DNA from: Lentzea terrae
GTDB lineage: Bacteria; Actinomycetota; Actinomycetes; Mycobacteriales; Pseudonocardiaceae
DNA: 64,000 nucleotides
Assembly (NCBI RefSeq): GCF_003265345.1
Contig: NZ_QFWW01000020.1
Coordinates: 477,035-541,034, forward strand
Direction: 5' to 3'
The translations under genes were made by a program, and so were the position numbers. A model generated the notes under the pieces. It was given only the letters and a program-made list of their open reading frames with translations. It made no database searches and had not been told where the DNA came from. Every line of letters begins with the position of its first letter. The stretch's first letter is position 1. Shown here piece by piece: positions 8,659 through 17,573 of this stretch.

Positions 8659-9558
8659 CTATTCGACCGAGCACTGCACCCCGTTGAGCGCGAACGACTT
8701 CGGCGCCGAGTGGGGGCCGCGCGAGTTGCCGTTGTACCCGACCTCGACCGAGGCGCCGGGTGCGATCTGCGGATTGTAGTCGGCGTTCACGGCGTTGACG
8801 GTCGCACCGGACTGCCGCGCCGACGCGTTCCACATCTCGCGAACGGTCTCACCGCCCGAGAAAGTCCAGCGCAACGTCCAGCCGGCGGTCGACTCGGTAC
8901 CGGTGTTGCGCACGGTCGCATAAGCCTGGAACCCGCCCTGCCACTGCCCGGTGATCCGGTACGAGACGGCGCACGACCGCGCCGGTGCGGGCGGAGTGGT
9001 CGTCGGCGCAGGAGGAGCTGGAGGTGCGGGCGGGGGCGGCGGAGGTGTTGTCGGAGATCCGGGAGCGGGCTTCGACGTCGGGGAACCGTCGCACGGCGGA
9101 CCCCACAGACCGCGCTTGGCCGCAGCCGCCTCGTTCTGGGCGTTGATCAGCGGTCCGCCGTCGACGCCTTCCGGTCGCAGTGCGCCCTGCAGCACGGCCA
9201 GCACGGCGTAGTCGGTGCCGTCTTCCAGAACCAGGTGGACTTCGCCGGGCGTGAGACCGGTGAAGCGGACGGACCGGGCCAGCAACGTTGTTCTCGCGAA
9301 CGTCAGAGCGCCTGCGGCCCAGCACTCGGCGGGCGGCGCCAGCTGGGCGACGCGGACTCGGGAGCCGTCGGCGAGTTCGACCGTGCGGGCGTCGATCACA
9401 TCGCGCACGACCGTGAGGACGTCCTGCGGTGGCACCACCTCGTTGATGAGCGAAGGTGGTTTCAAGGGTGTTCGAGTGGACGGTGGCGGCGCGGCTGGAT
9501 CAGCCGAGCAGGCTCCGGTGAACAGAACCAACATCACCAGCAAGTACTTGCGCGCCAC
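8659..9558 (-). CDS. Lipoprotein with nuclease-like (SNase-fold) domain and CBM2
   Basis: The 299-residue product starts at GTG 9558 behind GGGAG; a longer upstream ATG would run into the GH30 gene. A lipobox (FTGAC, Cys ~17) is followed by a staphylococcal-nuclease-like OB-fold region (~45-155), a proline/threonine-rich linker (~155-200) and a family 2 carbohydrate-binding module (~200-299; CAVSY opening, WNASA, two flanking cysteines). The nuclease hallmark VIDGDT is VIDART here and the following R/E pair is not obvious, so catalysis is doubtful. It may tether cellulose or chitin to the cell surface. It lies 14 bases downstream of GH30, probably in one transcript. Confidence 0.75.
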   Translation of the reverse strand: MARKYLLVMLVLFTGACSADPAAPPPSTRTPLKPPSLINEVVPPQDVLTVVRDVIDARTVELADGSRVRVAQLAPPAECWAAGALTFARTTLLARSVRFTGLTPGEVHLVLEDGTDYAVLAVLQGALRPEGVDGGPLINAQNEAAAAKRGLWGPPCDGSPTSKPAPGSPTTPPPPPPAPPAPPAPTTTPPAPARSCAVSYRITGQWQGGFQAYATVRNTGTESTAGWTLRWTFSGGETVREMWNASARQSGATVNAVNADYNPQIAPGASVEVGYNGNSRGPHSAPKSFALNGVQCSVE

Positions 9559-9572
9559 CGTCTCGCTCCCGA

Positions 9573-11555
9573 CTACCTGACCGAAGAAGCTGTCCATCGC
9601 TGGTTCGCACCGGAAGTCGCGTGGTACAAACCGATTCTGGCTCCGTCCTCACGCGACTCGCCCACCACGTCGAGCAGTGCTCCGGTGGCCGCGTTGACGA
9701 ACGTCCAGTTGTCGTCGCCGGTGGAGGACAACACCCACCTGGCAGCCGGACTGTCGGTGGAGATCAGCGTCGCGTTACCGTCCACGGCGGCGATTCGCTG
9801 GCCCGTGGCGGAGTTCACCACCGAGAACTGGACATCGTTGCCGTAACCGCCCGTGCGCCGCTCCAGTCGCCACACCTGGTCCTTCGCGGCGGCGTCGGCC
9901 GTGCGCTGGACCAGCGTGGTGCCGGACGGTGCGAGGTTCTTGCCGCTCTGCGCGCCGGTCAGCCGGACGTTGCCGCCCAGCGCCGCAGACCGGTCGAGCC
10001 CGCTGACACCGGAGACGTCGAACGTGACCACCGACTTGGCCGGCACGGTCAGCGTCGCCTTCTTGTCCTTCACCTTCACCGCGGCGCCCTTGACCAGCGC
10101 GCCGAACATGTCCGTCACGATCGGGCGCACCGAGGCGTTGGGACGCACCGAGCTGAACGCCGAGACGTCCAGCGTCACGGCCTGCGGCTGCTCGGACTGG
10201 TTCAGGTGCACCACCGTCTTCAGCTCGGTGTTGCGCACCGCGGCGAGGTCGGACTTCGTGTTGACCTTGACCATGCGGTCGCCCGGCTTGACGTAGTGGG
10301 TGAAGTTCCGCAGCGTGTGGAACTTCGTGTTGACGCGCGCGGGGCAGGTCGCGAGCGTGTCCTGCGCGCCGCAGTTGAACGGGATCTGAATTACGCCCCA
10401 GTTCATGCCGTTCGGCGTCTCGCCGCCGGGCTTCATGTTGTCGTAGTCCTCGATCGCCTGCCACAGCAGCCAGGCGCGCGGCTCGAGCTCGCGCACGTCG
10501 TCGATGACGCGGGCGGCGATGCCCAGGCCGGAGTCCATGGCGGTGAAGTTCTGCGAGTTGCCCCACGAGCCGTCGACTTCGCTCATCCACAACGGCTTGT
10601 CCGCCGCCTTGGCGATGTCACGGGCGGACGTGCGGCGATCTTGACCGTAGGTGTGCACGTTCAACTGACCGACCTGGTTGCGCACCGAGGCCGGGTAGCC
10701 GGCCCAGTCGTCGGCGAAGATGCCGGGGTTGGTCTCGTCCGGTGCGGACACGACGGCCTTGAGCCGCTTGGCGCGCAACGCGTCCGCGACGGCAGGCACG
10801 ACCTTCGCCTGCAGCGCCGGGCTCATGTGCGCGCCCTCCTGACGGCCACCGGTGGGGTTGCCGTCCGGGCCGAGCGTGGTCTTCCAGTACGGCGTGTTCG
10901 GCTCGTTGAACGGGTCGAGCGTCTGGAACTTGATGCCGTGCGCACGTTCCAGCTCCGCGGTCGCCTGCGTCAGGTACGCGGCGAAGTCCTTGACCCGGTC
11001 CTCGCGCAGCTGGTCCGCGTTCGCGTCGAAACCGCCCGACACGTAGCCGCTGACGGTCTGGAACCACGGCGGCGAGTTGCTGAACGCCTCCCACTTGGTG
11101 ACCTGCGACTTGATCCGGTCGACCCACCAGCGCTGGTTCGGGTCCGCCGAGGCGTCGAAGAACCGAGGATCGTTCGGCTTCCACCAGTCGGTGTCCGTCC
11201 GCTTCGTCCCGGAAGGCGCTTTCCACCAGCCGGGCACGGCAGCTCCCGCGCGCAGGTACGACGGCACGTCAGGAGCGTTGCCGCCGCCGATGTTGTAGCG
11301 GGCGATGTTGAGGTTCAGTCCGTCCTCACCGAACAGCAGCTCCGCGAGCTGGTTGCGGATCTCGTCCGGGTAGCCGCCCGTGGCGTGCGCGAACCACACC
11401 AGGCTCGTGCCCCAGCCCTGGAACGGCTCTTGCTGGTAGGTCGGATCCGGCCGCACGGTCACCGACTCCACGGCGGCAACGGCAGGCACGCCGCTGGCGA
11501 CCACTGTGGACAGTGTGAGCGCCGTGGCGGCGAGAAAGGCAGGGATTCTGGTCAT
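9573..11555 (-). CDS. Secreted GH30 endo-beta-1,6-galactanase-like enzyme with ricin-type domain
   Basis: The 660-residue product has a signal peptide (1-27), a GH30-like TIM barrel plus side beta domain (~35-500) and a C-terminal RICIN/CBM13-like region (~525-660, with DQVWRLE and NQRWTASS). The opening FQGWGTSLVW, the acid/base segment LDPFNEPNTPYW and the likely nucleophile in WMSEVDGSWG match actinomycete enzymes that cut the beta-1,6-galactan side chains of arabinogalactan proteins. Start ATG 11555 has GGAG six bases upstream, and a LacI-type operator lies 22 bases upstream. It would expose arabinose-bearing side chains for the GH43/GH51 enzymes. Confidence 0.85.
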   Translation of the reverse strand: MTRIPAFLAATALTLSTVVASGVPAVAAVESVTVRPDPTYQQEPFQGWGTSLVWFAHATGGYPDEIRNQLAELLFGEDGLNLNIARYNIGGGNAPDVPSYLRAGAAVPGWWKAPSGTKRTDTDWWKPNDPRFFDASADPNQRWWVDRIKSQVTKWEAFSNSPPWFQTVSGYVSGGFDANADQLREDRVKDFAAYLTQATAELERAHGIKFQTLDPFNEPNTPYWKTTLGPDGNPTGGRQEGAHMSPALQAKVVPAVADALRAKRLKAVVSAPDETNPGIFADDWAGYPASVRNQVGQLNVHTYGQDRRTSARDIAKAADKPLWMSEVDGSWGNSQNFTAMDSGLGIAARVIDDVRELEPRAWLLWQAIEDYDNMKPGGETPNGMNWGVIQIPFNCGAQDTLATCPARVNTKFHTLRNFTHYVKPGDRMVKVNTKSDLAAVRNTELKTVVHLNQSEQPQAVTLDVSAFSSVRPNASVRPIVTDMFGALVKGAAVKVKDKKATLTVPAKSVVTFDVSGVSGLDRSAALGGNVRLTGAQSGKNLAPSGTTLVQRTADAAAKDQVWRLERRTGGYGNDVQFSVVNSATGQRIAAVDGNATLISTDSPAARWVLSSTGDDNWTFVNAATGALLDVVGESREDGARIGLYHATSGANQRWTASSVR

Positions 11556-11577
11556 CGGTTCTCCGTTGAACGGGCGA

Positions 11578-11591
11578 TGTTCGCGCTAACA
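11578..11591. promoter_or_regulatory. LacI-type operator of the GH30 gene
   Basis: TGTTCGCGCTAACA differs from the consensus at one base and is flanked by A and T as in the perfect 4911 site. It lies 22 bases upstream of the GH30 start. Confidence 0.8.
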
Positions 11592-11715
11592 TCTACCGAG
11601 GACCACCTGATGCGTCAAGGTCCTGCCGAGCGGTGGCGCGTCCGCTCGGCAGGCCCTCGTTGGAACGCTCACCCCGAGGAGAGGTGGGCCCTGTGGCGCT
11701 CAACCCCGAGGAGGG

Positions 11716-12570
11716 TTACTTGAGCGAGCAGGTAGCGAAACGTTCCAAGCCTTCCGGCTTCGCGGCAACGCGGCCGATCGCGGTCTCGATCCGGTTCAGC
11801 GTCGCGATCCGCTTGTCCTCCAACGGCCCGAGGATCGCGTTCTGCACGAAGTTCGGGCCACCCTGACCGGCCGAGGTGCGCAGCCGCTCGTTGGCCTCCG
11901 CCTGTTGCTGGCCGAGGAGCTGCAGGTTGCGGTCCACTTCGGCCTTGGCCTGGGCGGGCACGTTCTGCACCACCGGCACCGGGCACTCGATCGTCTTCCC
12001 CGACGCCGACGCGTTGCCGTTCCCGTTCGCGTTCCCGTTCCCGTTCGCGTTGCCGTTCCCGTTCGCGTTGCCGTTCCCGTTCGCGTTGCCGTTCGCGTTG
12101 CCGTTCCCGTTCGCGTTGCCGTTGGCCGGCGCCGGGGCCGGGGCGACAGCGGGTGCCTGGCCGAGTCCGCAGGTCGCGAATCGCTCCAGGCCTTCCGGCT
12201 TCGCGGCCGCACGGCCGATCGCGGTCTCGATCCGGTTCAGCGCGGCGACCCGCTTGTCTTTCAGGGGCCCGAGAATTGCGTTCTGCACGAAGTTCGGCCC
12301 GCCTTGACCCGCGGACGTGCGCAACCGGTTGTTCGCCTCGGCGATCTGCTTGTCCAGATTGGCGAGTTCACGTGTGACCTCTGCCTGCGCCTGAGCGGGA
12401 ACAGCCACGCCGATGACGGGCTGCGGGCACGCGATGGACTGACCAGCGGCGTTGTCCCCGCCAGCGGCGAACGCGGCGATCGCGGTCCCGGTGGTCAGCG
12501 TCGCAGCAACGGCGACTCCGGCAATGAGCACCCGCTTGCGTCGCTCTGGTTTTGCATGTGCTCTCGACAT
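11716..12570 (-). CDS. Secreted protein with duplicated helical domain and Asn-Gly linker
   Basis: A 284-residue exported protein; ATG 12570 is preceded by GAGGG. After a basic, hydrophobic signal region (~1-37) come two ~75-residue copies of one domain (~47-130 and ~210-284), each beginning with C-P-x-P-V and ending E-G-L-E-R-F-A-T-C and sharing N-x-R-L-R-T-S-A-G-Q-G-G-P-N-F. They are joined by an alanine/proline stretch and a low-complexity (Asn-Gly/Ala)n linker. The two cysteines per copy probably form a disulfide. Function unknown; nothing ties it clearly to the sugar regulon, and it has no operator copy upstream. Confidence 0.7.
   Translation of the reverse strand: MSRAHAKPERRKRVLIAGVAVAATLTTGTAIAAFAAGGDNAAGQSIACPQPVIGVAVPAQAQAEVTRELANLDKQIAEANNRLRTSAGQGGPNFVQNAILGPLKDKRVAALNRIETAIGRAAAKPEGLERFATCGLGQAPAVAPAPAPANGNANGNGNANGNANGNGNANGNGNANGNGNANGNGNASASGKTIECPVPVVQNVPAQAKAEVDRNLQLLGQQQAEANERLRTSAGQGGPNFVQNAILGPLEDKRIATLNRIETAIGRVAAKPEGLERFATCSLK
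12013..12123. repeat. Minisatellite coding for the Asn-Gly linker
   Basis: Short units of gttcccgttcgcgttgcc and shortened forms are repeated in tandem and code for the GNANGN linker. Repeat number is likely to vary between strains. Confidence 0.8.
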
Positions 12571-12650
12571 GTTCGAACCCTCACGAATCAGTGGACGATA
12601 TCTGCCGGCACAGCGGGATACGGACCGGGACAGTCAATGGTTCAACTACT

Positions 12651-12664
12651 TGTGAGCGTTCACA
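12651..12664. promoter_or_regulatory. LacI-type operator, variant form, upstream of an alpha/beta hydrolase
   Basis: TGTGAGCGTTCACA is a near-perfect dyad sharing the CG centre and the outer TGT/ACA with the locus consensus. The same variant occurs at 22896. It lies 63 bases before the preferred ATG at 12728. Confidence 0.7.
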
Positions 12665-12727
12665 GCAAATGCCATGCTGACTGTCTCGTACCGCAGACCG
12701 CACCTGCGCAGAATTCGGGGATCCGCC

Positions 12728-13564
12728 ATGCCACTGGGGCACAGAGTCGTGCACGACGAACTACGCCTGAGAGTCCAGGGGGTCAACCTCAAGATCGCCG
12801 CGGTCCACCGCGGCGGAATCGGCGAGCCGATCGTGTTCCTGCACGGCTTCGGCACGAGCAAGGAGGACTACACCGACATCACGCAGCGGCACGACTTCGC
12901 CGACCGCGGGTTCCTCGCCTACGACGCGCCCGGTTGCGGTGCCACGGAATGCGCGGATCTCGGGGCGATCGACGTGCCGTTCCTGGTGGACACGGCCCGC
13001 GCGGTGCTCGACCGGTCGGGCATCGGCCGCTACCACCTCGTCGGACACTCGCTCGGCGGCCTCACGGCACTGCTGCTCGCCCATCGCGAGCCGGGCCGCG
13101 TGCTGAGCTTCGTCAACATCAAGGGCACGCTGGCGCCGGAGGACTGCGCGCCGACCAGGCAGGTGTTGTCGCACCAGGACTCGGGCGACCTCTTCCAGCG
13201 GTTCGTGGAGGGCCTCCGCCACGCGCAGGGCTACTCGAGCGGCCTGTACGTGGCGAACCTCCCCCACAAGGTCCGCCGCGGCGCCGTGCACAGCATCTTC
13301 CGGTCGGTGGTCGAGCTCGCCGACCACGGCGAGCTGCTGAACAAGTTCCTCGCGCTCCCGTTCCCGAAGATGTACCTCTACGGCGAGGACTGCGCGTCAC
13401 TGTCCTATCTGCCGCTGCTGGACTCGAACGGGGTGGAGCTCGCCGAGATCCCGCACAGCGGGCACCTCCCGATGTACTCCAACCCCGTCGCGACCTGGAA
13501 GCGGATCGCCGCCTTCTACAGCGGCGACGTCAGTCAGCGCATCCCCGCCGCCAGGCGGTGGTAG
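12728..13564 (+). CDS. Alpha/beta hydrolase
   Basis: A 278-residue cytosolic hydrolase. The ATG at 12728 follows GGGGA, while an earlier in-frame ATG (12674) abuts the operator and has no ribosome site. Family features are the oxyanion motif HGFG, the nucleophile elbow GHSLGG and a late histidine in HSGHLPMY; the acid is probably the aspartate of YGEDCAS. The substrate is unknown; with a regulon-type operator upstream, an esterase acting on acylated arabino-oligosaccharides taken into the cell is plausible. Its 3' end overlaps the convergent araA by 31 bases, so transcription of the two may interfere. Confidence 0.8.
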   Translation: MPLGHRVVHDELRLRVQGVNLKIAAVHRGGIGEPIVFLHGFGTSKEDYTDITQRHDFADRGFLAYDAPGCGATECADLGAIDVPFLVDTARAVLDRSGIGRYHLVGHSLGGLTALLLAHREPGRVLSFVNIKGTLAPEDCAPTRQVLSHQDSGDLFQRFVEGLRHAQGYSSGLYVANLPHKVRRGAVHSIFRSVVELADHGELLNKFLALPFPKMYLYGEDCASLSYLPLLDSNGVELAEIPHSGHLPMYSNPVATWKRIAAFYSGDVSQRIPAARRW

Positions 13565-15042
13565 GCCGAGTTCCAGCGCAGCCGGTCACCGAACTGGTCG
13601 GGGGTGGTGCCTGAGTCGATCAACACCAGCTCGGTGGCCGCCATGGTCGCGAAGTCCCGCAACGTCTCCGGCCCGACGGCCTGCGTCAGCACGGTGTGGT
13701 GCGGACCACCCGCGGTGAGCCAGCACTCCGCGGACGTCGAGAGCGACGGCGCCGGCCGCCACACCGCCCGCGCGACGGGCAGGTTCGGCAGCGGCTCGTC
13801 CGGGGCGACGACCTCGATCTCGTTGGCCACCAAGCGGAAGCGCTCACCGAGGTCGGCGAGACCGATCACCACGGCAGGGCCGGTCGCCGCGTCGAACACC
13901 AGGCGCACCGGGTCCTCCCGGTCGCCGATGCCGAGCGGGTGGATCTCGCAGGACGGCACCTCCTGCGCGATCGTCGGGCACACCTCCAGCATGTGCGCGC
14001 CCAGCACCTTCGGCTCACCCGGTCCGAAGTGGTAGGTGTAGTCCTCCATGAACGACGTGCCGCGGCCGGTTCCGGTGCCCATCGCCTTCACCGCGGCGAG
14101 CAGCGCCGAGGTCTTCCAGTCGCCCTCACCGCCGAAGCCGTAGCCGTCGGCCATCAGCCGCTGCACCGCGAGGCCCGGCAGCTGCTTCAAGCCGCCGAGG
14201 TCCTGGAAGTTCGTGGTGAACGCGCCGAACCCGCCCTCGTCCAAAAAGGACCGCAGGCCGATCTCGATGCGGGCGCCGTACCGGAGCGACTCGTGCCGCT
14301 CTCCACCGCGCGCCAGCTCGGGAGCGAGCCGGTACGCCTCGGCGTAGTCGGCCACCAGCAGGTCGATGTCGGCGTCGGACACCGCGTCCACCACGTCGAC
14401 GAGGTCGTTGACGCCGTAGGTGTTCACCGAGACGCCGAACCGCAGCTCCGCCTCGACCTTGTCGCCCTCGGTCACCGCGACGTCGCGCATGTTGTCGCCG
14501 AACCGCGCCAGCCGCAACGAGCGCAGGTGCGCGAAGCCGGCCGCGGCACGGGCCCAGCCGTCGATCCGCTCGGCCAGCACCGGGTCGCTCGCGTGACCGG
14601 CCACGGTCTTGCGCGCCACGCCGATCCGCGTCTGGATGTAGGCGAACTCGCGGTCACCGTGCGCGGCCTGGTTCAGGTTCATGAAGTCCATGTCGATCGT
14701 GGACCACGGCAGCGCCTCGTTGAGCTGCGTGTGCAGGTGCAGCAACGGCTTGCGCAGCAGATCGAGGCCGGTGATCCACATCTTCGCCGGCGAGAACGTG
14801 TGCATCCACGCGATCACACCGACGCACAGCGGGTCGTTGTTCGCCTCCTGCATGATCGCGCGGATCGCGGCCGCGTCGGTGAGCACCGGCTTCCACACGA
14901 TCTCGGTGCTGATCTTGCCGGAGTCGGCGAGCATCCGCTGGATCTGCTGGGACTGCCCCGCCACCTGGTCGAGCGTCTCCTGGCCGTACAGGTGCTGGCT
15001 GCCGGTGAGGAACCAGACCTGCGGCTTGCCCGCGAACGACAT
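13534..15042 (-). CDS. araA: L-arabinose isomerase
   Basis: The 502-residue product matches the family's usual ~500 residues and converts L-arabinose to L-ribulose in the cytosol. The start ATG 15042 follows GAGGAG. Recognisable segments are FLTGSQHLYG at the N-terminus, the HTFSPAKMWI substrate/metal region, LHLHTQLN, NLNQAAHGDREF, a glycine-rich GYGFGGEGDWKTSA and HMLEVCP; these contain the conserved Glu and His Mn(II) ligands. It is the last gene of araB-araD-araA, 17 bases after araD. Confidence 0.97.
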   Translation of the reverse strand: MSFAGKPQVWFLTGSQHLYGQETLDQVAGQSQQIQRMLADSGKISTEIVWKPVLTDAAAIRAIMQEANNDPLCVGVIAWMHTFSPAKMWITGLDLLRKPLLHLHTQLNEALPWSTIDMDFMNLNQAAHGDREFAYIQTRIGVARKTVAGHASDPVLAERIDGWARAAAGFAHLRSLRLARFGDNMRDVAVTEGDKVEAELRFGVSVNTYGVNDLVDVVDAVSDADIDLLVADYAEAYRLAPELARGGERHESLRYGARIEIGLRSFLDEGGFGAFTTNFQDLGGLKQLPGLAVQRLMADGYGFGGEGDWKTSALLAAVKAMGTGTGRGTSFMEDYTYHFGPGEPKVLGAHMLEVCPTIAQEVPSCEIHPLGIGDREDPVRLVFDAATGPAVVIGLADLGERFRLVANEIEVVAPDEPLPNLPVARAVWRPAPSLSTSAECWLTAGGPHHTVLTQAVGPETLRDFATMAATELVLIDSGTTPDQFGDRLRWNSAYHRLAAGMR

Positions 15043-15059
15043 GTGCTCTCCTCGTGGGC

Positions 15060-15713
15060 TCACTGCCCGTAGACGTTCTGGTAGCGCTCGTAAAGCCGGT
15101 CGACGTCCTGCTGGTCGATGGCGGAGGCCTTGCCCAGCTGGAGTGCGAAGTGGACGGTCCGCGCCACGTCCTCCAGCATCACGGCGGACTTCACCGCGGC
15201 GCGTGCGGTGGGCCCGACCGTGAACGGGCCGTGGTTGCGCATCAGCACGGCGCTGGACCTGCTGGTGCTCAAGGTTTCCACGATGCCGCGGCCGATCGAG
15301 TCGTCGCCGATCAACGCGAACGGCCCGACCGGGATCTCCCCGCCGAACTCGTCCGCGATCATCGTCAGCACGCACGGGATCGGCTCACCGCGCGCGGCCC
15401 ACGCGGTGGCGTAAGGGGAATGCGTGTGCACGACACCGTTCACCTCGGGCATGTGCCGGTACACGTAGGCGTGCGCCGCGGTGTCCGACGACGGGGCGAA
15501 CTCGCCTTCCACGAGGTTGCCGTGCAGGTCGGTCACGACCATCGCCTCGGGTCCGAGATCGTCGTAGGACACCCCGGACGGCTTGATCACCATCAGCTCG
15601 TGGCCGGGCACCCGCGCGGACACGTTGCCCGCCGTCCAGATCACCAGCTCGTACTTGGTCAGCTCGCGGTGCAGGTCGGCGACCGTGCGGCGCAGCTCTG
15701 CCGTGGCGGACAT
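15060..15713 (-). CDS. araD: L-ribulose-5-phosphate 4-epimerase
   Basis: A 217-residue class II aldolase-fold epimerase making D-xylulose 5-phosphate from L-ribulose 5-phosphate. It shows TAGNVSARVPG near residue 28 for phosphate binding, the KPSGV loop, the SSDTAAH segment, the zinc-binding HTHSPYATAWA and a third histidine in RNHGPF. Its ATG overlaps the araB stop (TGATG), so translation is probably coupled. Confidence 0.96.
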   Translation of the reverse strand: MSATAELRRTVADLHRELTKYELVIWTAGNVSARVPGHELMVIKPSGVSYDDLGPEAMVVTDLHGNLVEGEFAPSSDTAAHAYVYRHMPEVNGVVHTHSPYATAWAARGEPIPCVLTMIADEFGGEIPVGPFALIGDDSIGRGIVETLSTSRSSAVLMRNHGPFTVGPTARAAVKSAVMLEDVARTVHFALQLGKASAIDQQDVDRLYERYQNVYGQ

Positions 15714-17395
15714 CAGATCTTCCTCTCCAGTGCCTCACGGCGGTACTTGCGCAACCGGCGCATGACATCGTTGCCACCCCTGCCGAAGTGGTCGTGCAGC
15801 TCGAGGTATTCGAGAAACAACTTCTCGTAGGCTGCGACGTTCTCCGGGTTCGGCGTGTAGACGTGGCGCTGCACCGATCCCATGGCCTGCGCGGCCTCGC
15901 GGATGTCGGCGAACGCACCCGCCGCGACCGCCGCGTGCATGGCGCTGCCGAGCGCCGGTCCCTGCGCGGAGCCGATGATCGACAACGGCAGGTCGGTGAC
16001 GTCGGAGTAGATCTGCATCAGCATGGAGTTCTTGATCAGGCCGCCCGCGACCACCAGCTCGGTCACCGGCACGCCGGCGTCGGTGAACGTGTCGACGATG
16101 ACCCGCGTGCCGTACGCCGTGGCCTCCAGCAGCGCGCGGTAGACGTCCTCCGCCTTGGTGGCGAGGGTCTGCCCGAGGACCACCCCGGACAGTTCGTGGT
16201 CGACCAGCACGGACCTGTTGCCGCTGTGCCAGTCCAGCGCGATCAGCCCGTGCTCGCCGGGCAGCTGGTCCGCCGACAGCTCGGACAGCAGCTCGTGCAC
16301 GGAGATCCCGCGCTCCTGCGCCTGCTCGTGGTAGGCGGGCGGCACCTGGTTCTTCACGAACCACGCGAAGATGTCGCCGACACCGCTCTGCCCGGCCTCG
16401 TAACCCCAGAGGCCCGGCACGATCCCGCCGTCCACCACGCCGCACATGCCGGGCACCTCGCGCAGCACGTCACCGCTCATCACGTGGCACGTCGAGGTGC
16501 CCATGATCGCGACCATCTGGCCGGGCTCCACAGCCTGCGCGGCGGGTGCGGTGACGTGGGCGTCGACGTTGCCGACCGAGACCGCGATCCCCTGCGGCAG
16601 CCCGGTCCACTCGGCTGCCTGCGCAGTCAGGGAGCCCGCGCGGTCGCCCAGCGCCGACAACGGGTGGTCGAGCTTGTCCTTGACGAACGTCGCGAACTCC
16701 GGGTTGAGCGCGGCGAGGAACTCCTCGCTCGGATATCCGCCGTCCTGGTGGATGCCCTTGTAGCCGGCGGTGCAGGCGTTGCGGGTGTACTCACCGGTGA
16801 GCTGCCAGACGATCCAGTCCGCGGCCTCGACCCAGTGGGTCATCGCCGCGTAGACCTCGGGCGCCTCTTCCAGGACCTGCAGCCCCTTGGCGAACTCCCA
16901 CTCCGAGGAGATGAGCCCGCCGTAGCGCGGCAGCCACGGCTCCTTGCGGTCGCGGGCCAGCTCGTTGATGCGGTCGGCCTGCGGCTGGGCGGCGTGGTGG
17001 CGCCACAGCTTGATGTAGGCGTGCGGGTTGTCCGCGAACTCCGGCAGCTCGCACAACGGCGTTCCGTCGGCCGTCACCGGCACCATCGTGCAGGCGGTGA
17101 AGTCGGTACCGACGCCGATGACCAGCTCGGGCGCGACTCCGGCGTTCTCGACGGCCTGCGGGACGGCGGTCCGCAGAACGTCGACGTAGTCGGAAGGCAC
17201 CTGCAGCGCCCACTCCGGCGGCAGAGCCTGGCCCGTCGCCGGCAGAACGCGGTCCACCACGGCGTGGCGGTAATCGTGCACCGCGGTGCCGAGCTCGGCG
17301 CCGTCGCGGACGCGGACGACTACCGCGCGACCGGACAACGTGCCGAAGTCGACTCCCACCACACAGGCATCGGGATGGATCGTCTTGTCAGTCAC
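15713..17395 (-). CDS. araB: L-ribulokinase
   Basis: The 560-residue FGGY-family kinase phosphorylates L-ribulose. Conserved features are VVGVDFGTLSGRAVV (phosphate loop), the substrate region GVGTDFTACTMVP, GTSTCHVM, GYEAGQSGVGDIFAWF, and the C-terminal AGGLIKNSMLMQIYSDV and GSAQGPALGSAMHAAVAAG. GTG 17395 gives the family N-terminus (TDKTIHPDACVVGVDFG). There is no clear Shine-Dalgarno and a LacI-type operator ends only 9 bases upstream, so the transcript may be leaderless or nearly so. It heads the araBDA operon. Confidence 0.95.
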   Translation of the reverse strand: MTDKTIHPDACVVGVDFGTLSGRAVVVRVRDGAELGTAVHDYRHAVVDRVLPATGQALPPEWALQVPSDYVDVLRTAVPQAVENAGVAPELVIGVGTDFTACTMVPVTADGTPLCELPEFADNPHAYIKLWRHHAAQPQADRINELARDRKEPWLPRYGGLISSEWEFAKGLQVLEEAPEVYAAMTHWVEAADWIVWQLTGEYTRNACTAGYKGIHQDGGYPSEEFLAALNPEFATFVKDKLDHPLSALGDRAGSLTAQAAEWTGLPQGIAVSVGNVDAHVTAPAAQAVEPGQMVAIMGTSTCHVMSGDVLREVPGMCGVVDGGIVPGLWGYEAGQSGVGDIFAWFVKNQVPPAYHEQAQERGISVHELLSELSADQLPGEHGLIALDWHSGNRSVLVDHELSGVVLGQTLATKAEDVYRALLEATAYGTRVIVDTFTDAGVPVTELVVAGGLIKNSMLMQIYSDVTDLPLSIIGSAQGPALGSAMHAAVAAGAFADIREAAQAMGSVQRHVYTPNPENVAAYEKLFLEYLELHDHFGRGGNDVMRRLRKYRREALERKI

Positions 17396-17403
17396 GAGCT
17401 GAG

Positions 17404-17417
17404 TGTTATCGCTAACA
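17404..17417. promoter_or_regulatory. LacI-type operator of araBDA
   Basis: TGTTATCGCTAACA, one mismatch to the consensus, lies immediately upstream of the araB GTG, where a bound repressor would cover the transcription start. Confidence 0.85.
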
Positions 17418-17573
17418 TTCCGTCCGTCAAGATGTCGGCGGAACGTCATGAAACCCTTGATAGAACCGGTATGAGCAAAAGAGTGAGCGCACGACAAACA
17501 GCCCGCGCCGAGGTCGACGCGGGCTGCAGGTCACGGGCCAGGCCCGCGGCGCGCTCGCGGGCAGGTGGGTGGT

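Noticed and set aside
9621..11723. 700-codon open frame on the plus strand
   Set aside because: It is antisense to the GH30 gene, has arginine/valine-rich shadow composition and no domain or ribosome site.
12013..12123. CRISPR or origin iterons
   Set aside because: The repeat is in frame and codes for the Asn-Gly linker of a secreted protein.
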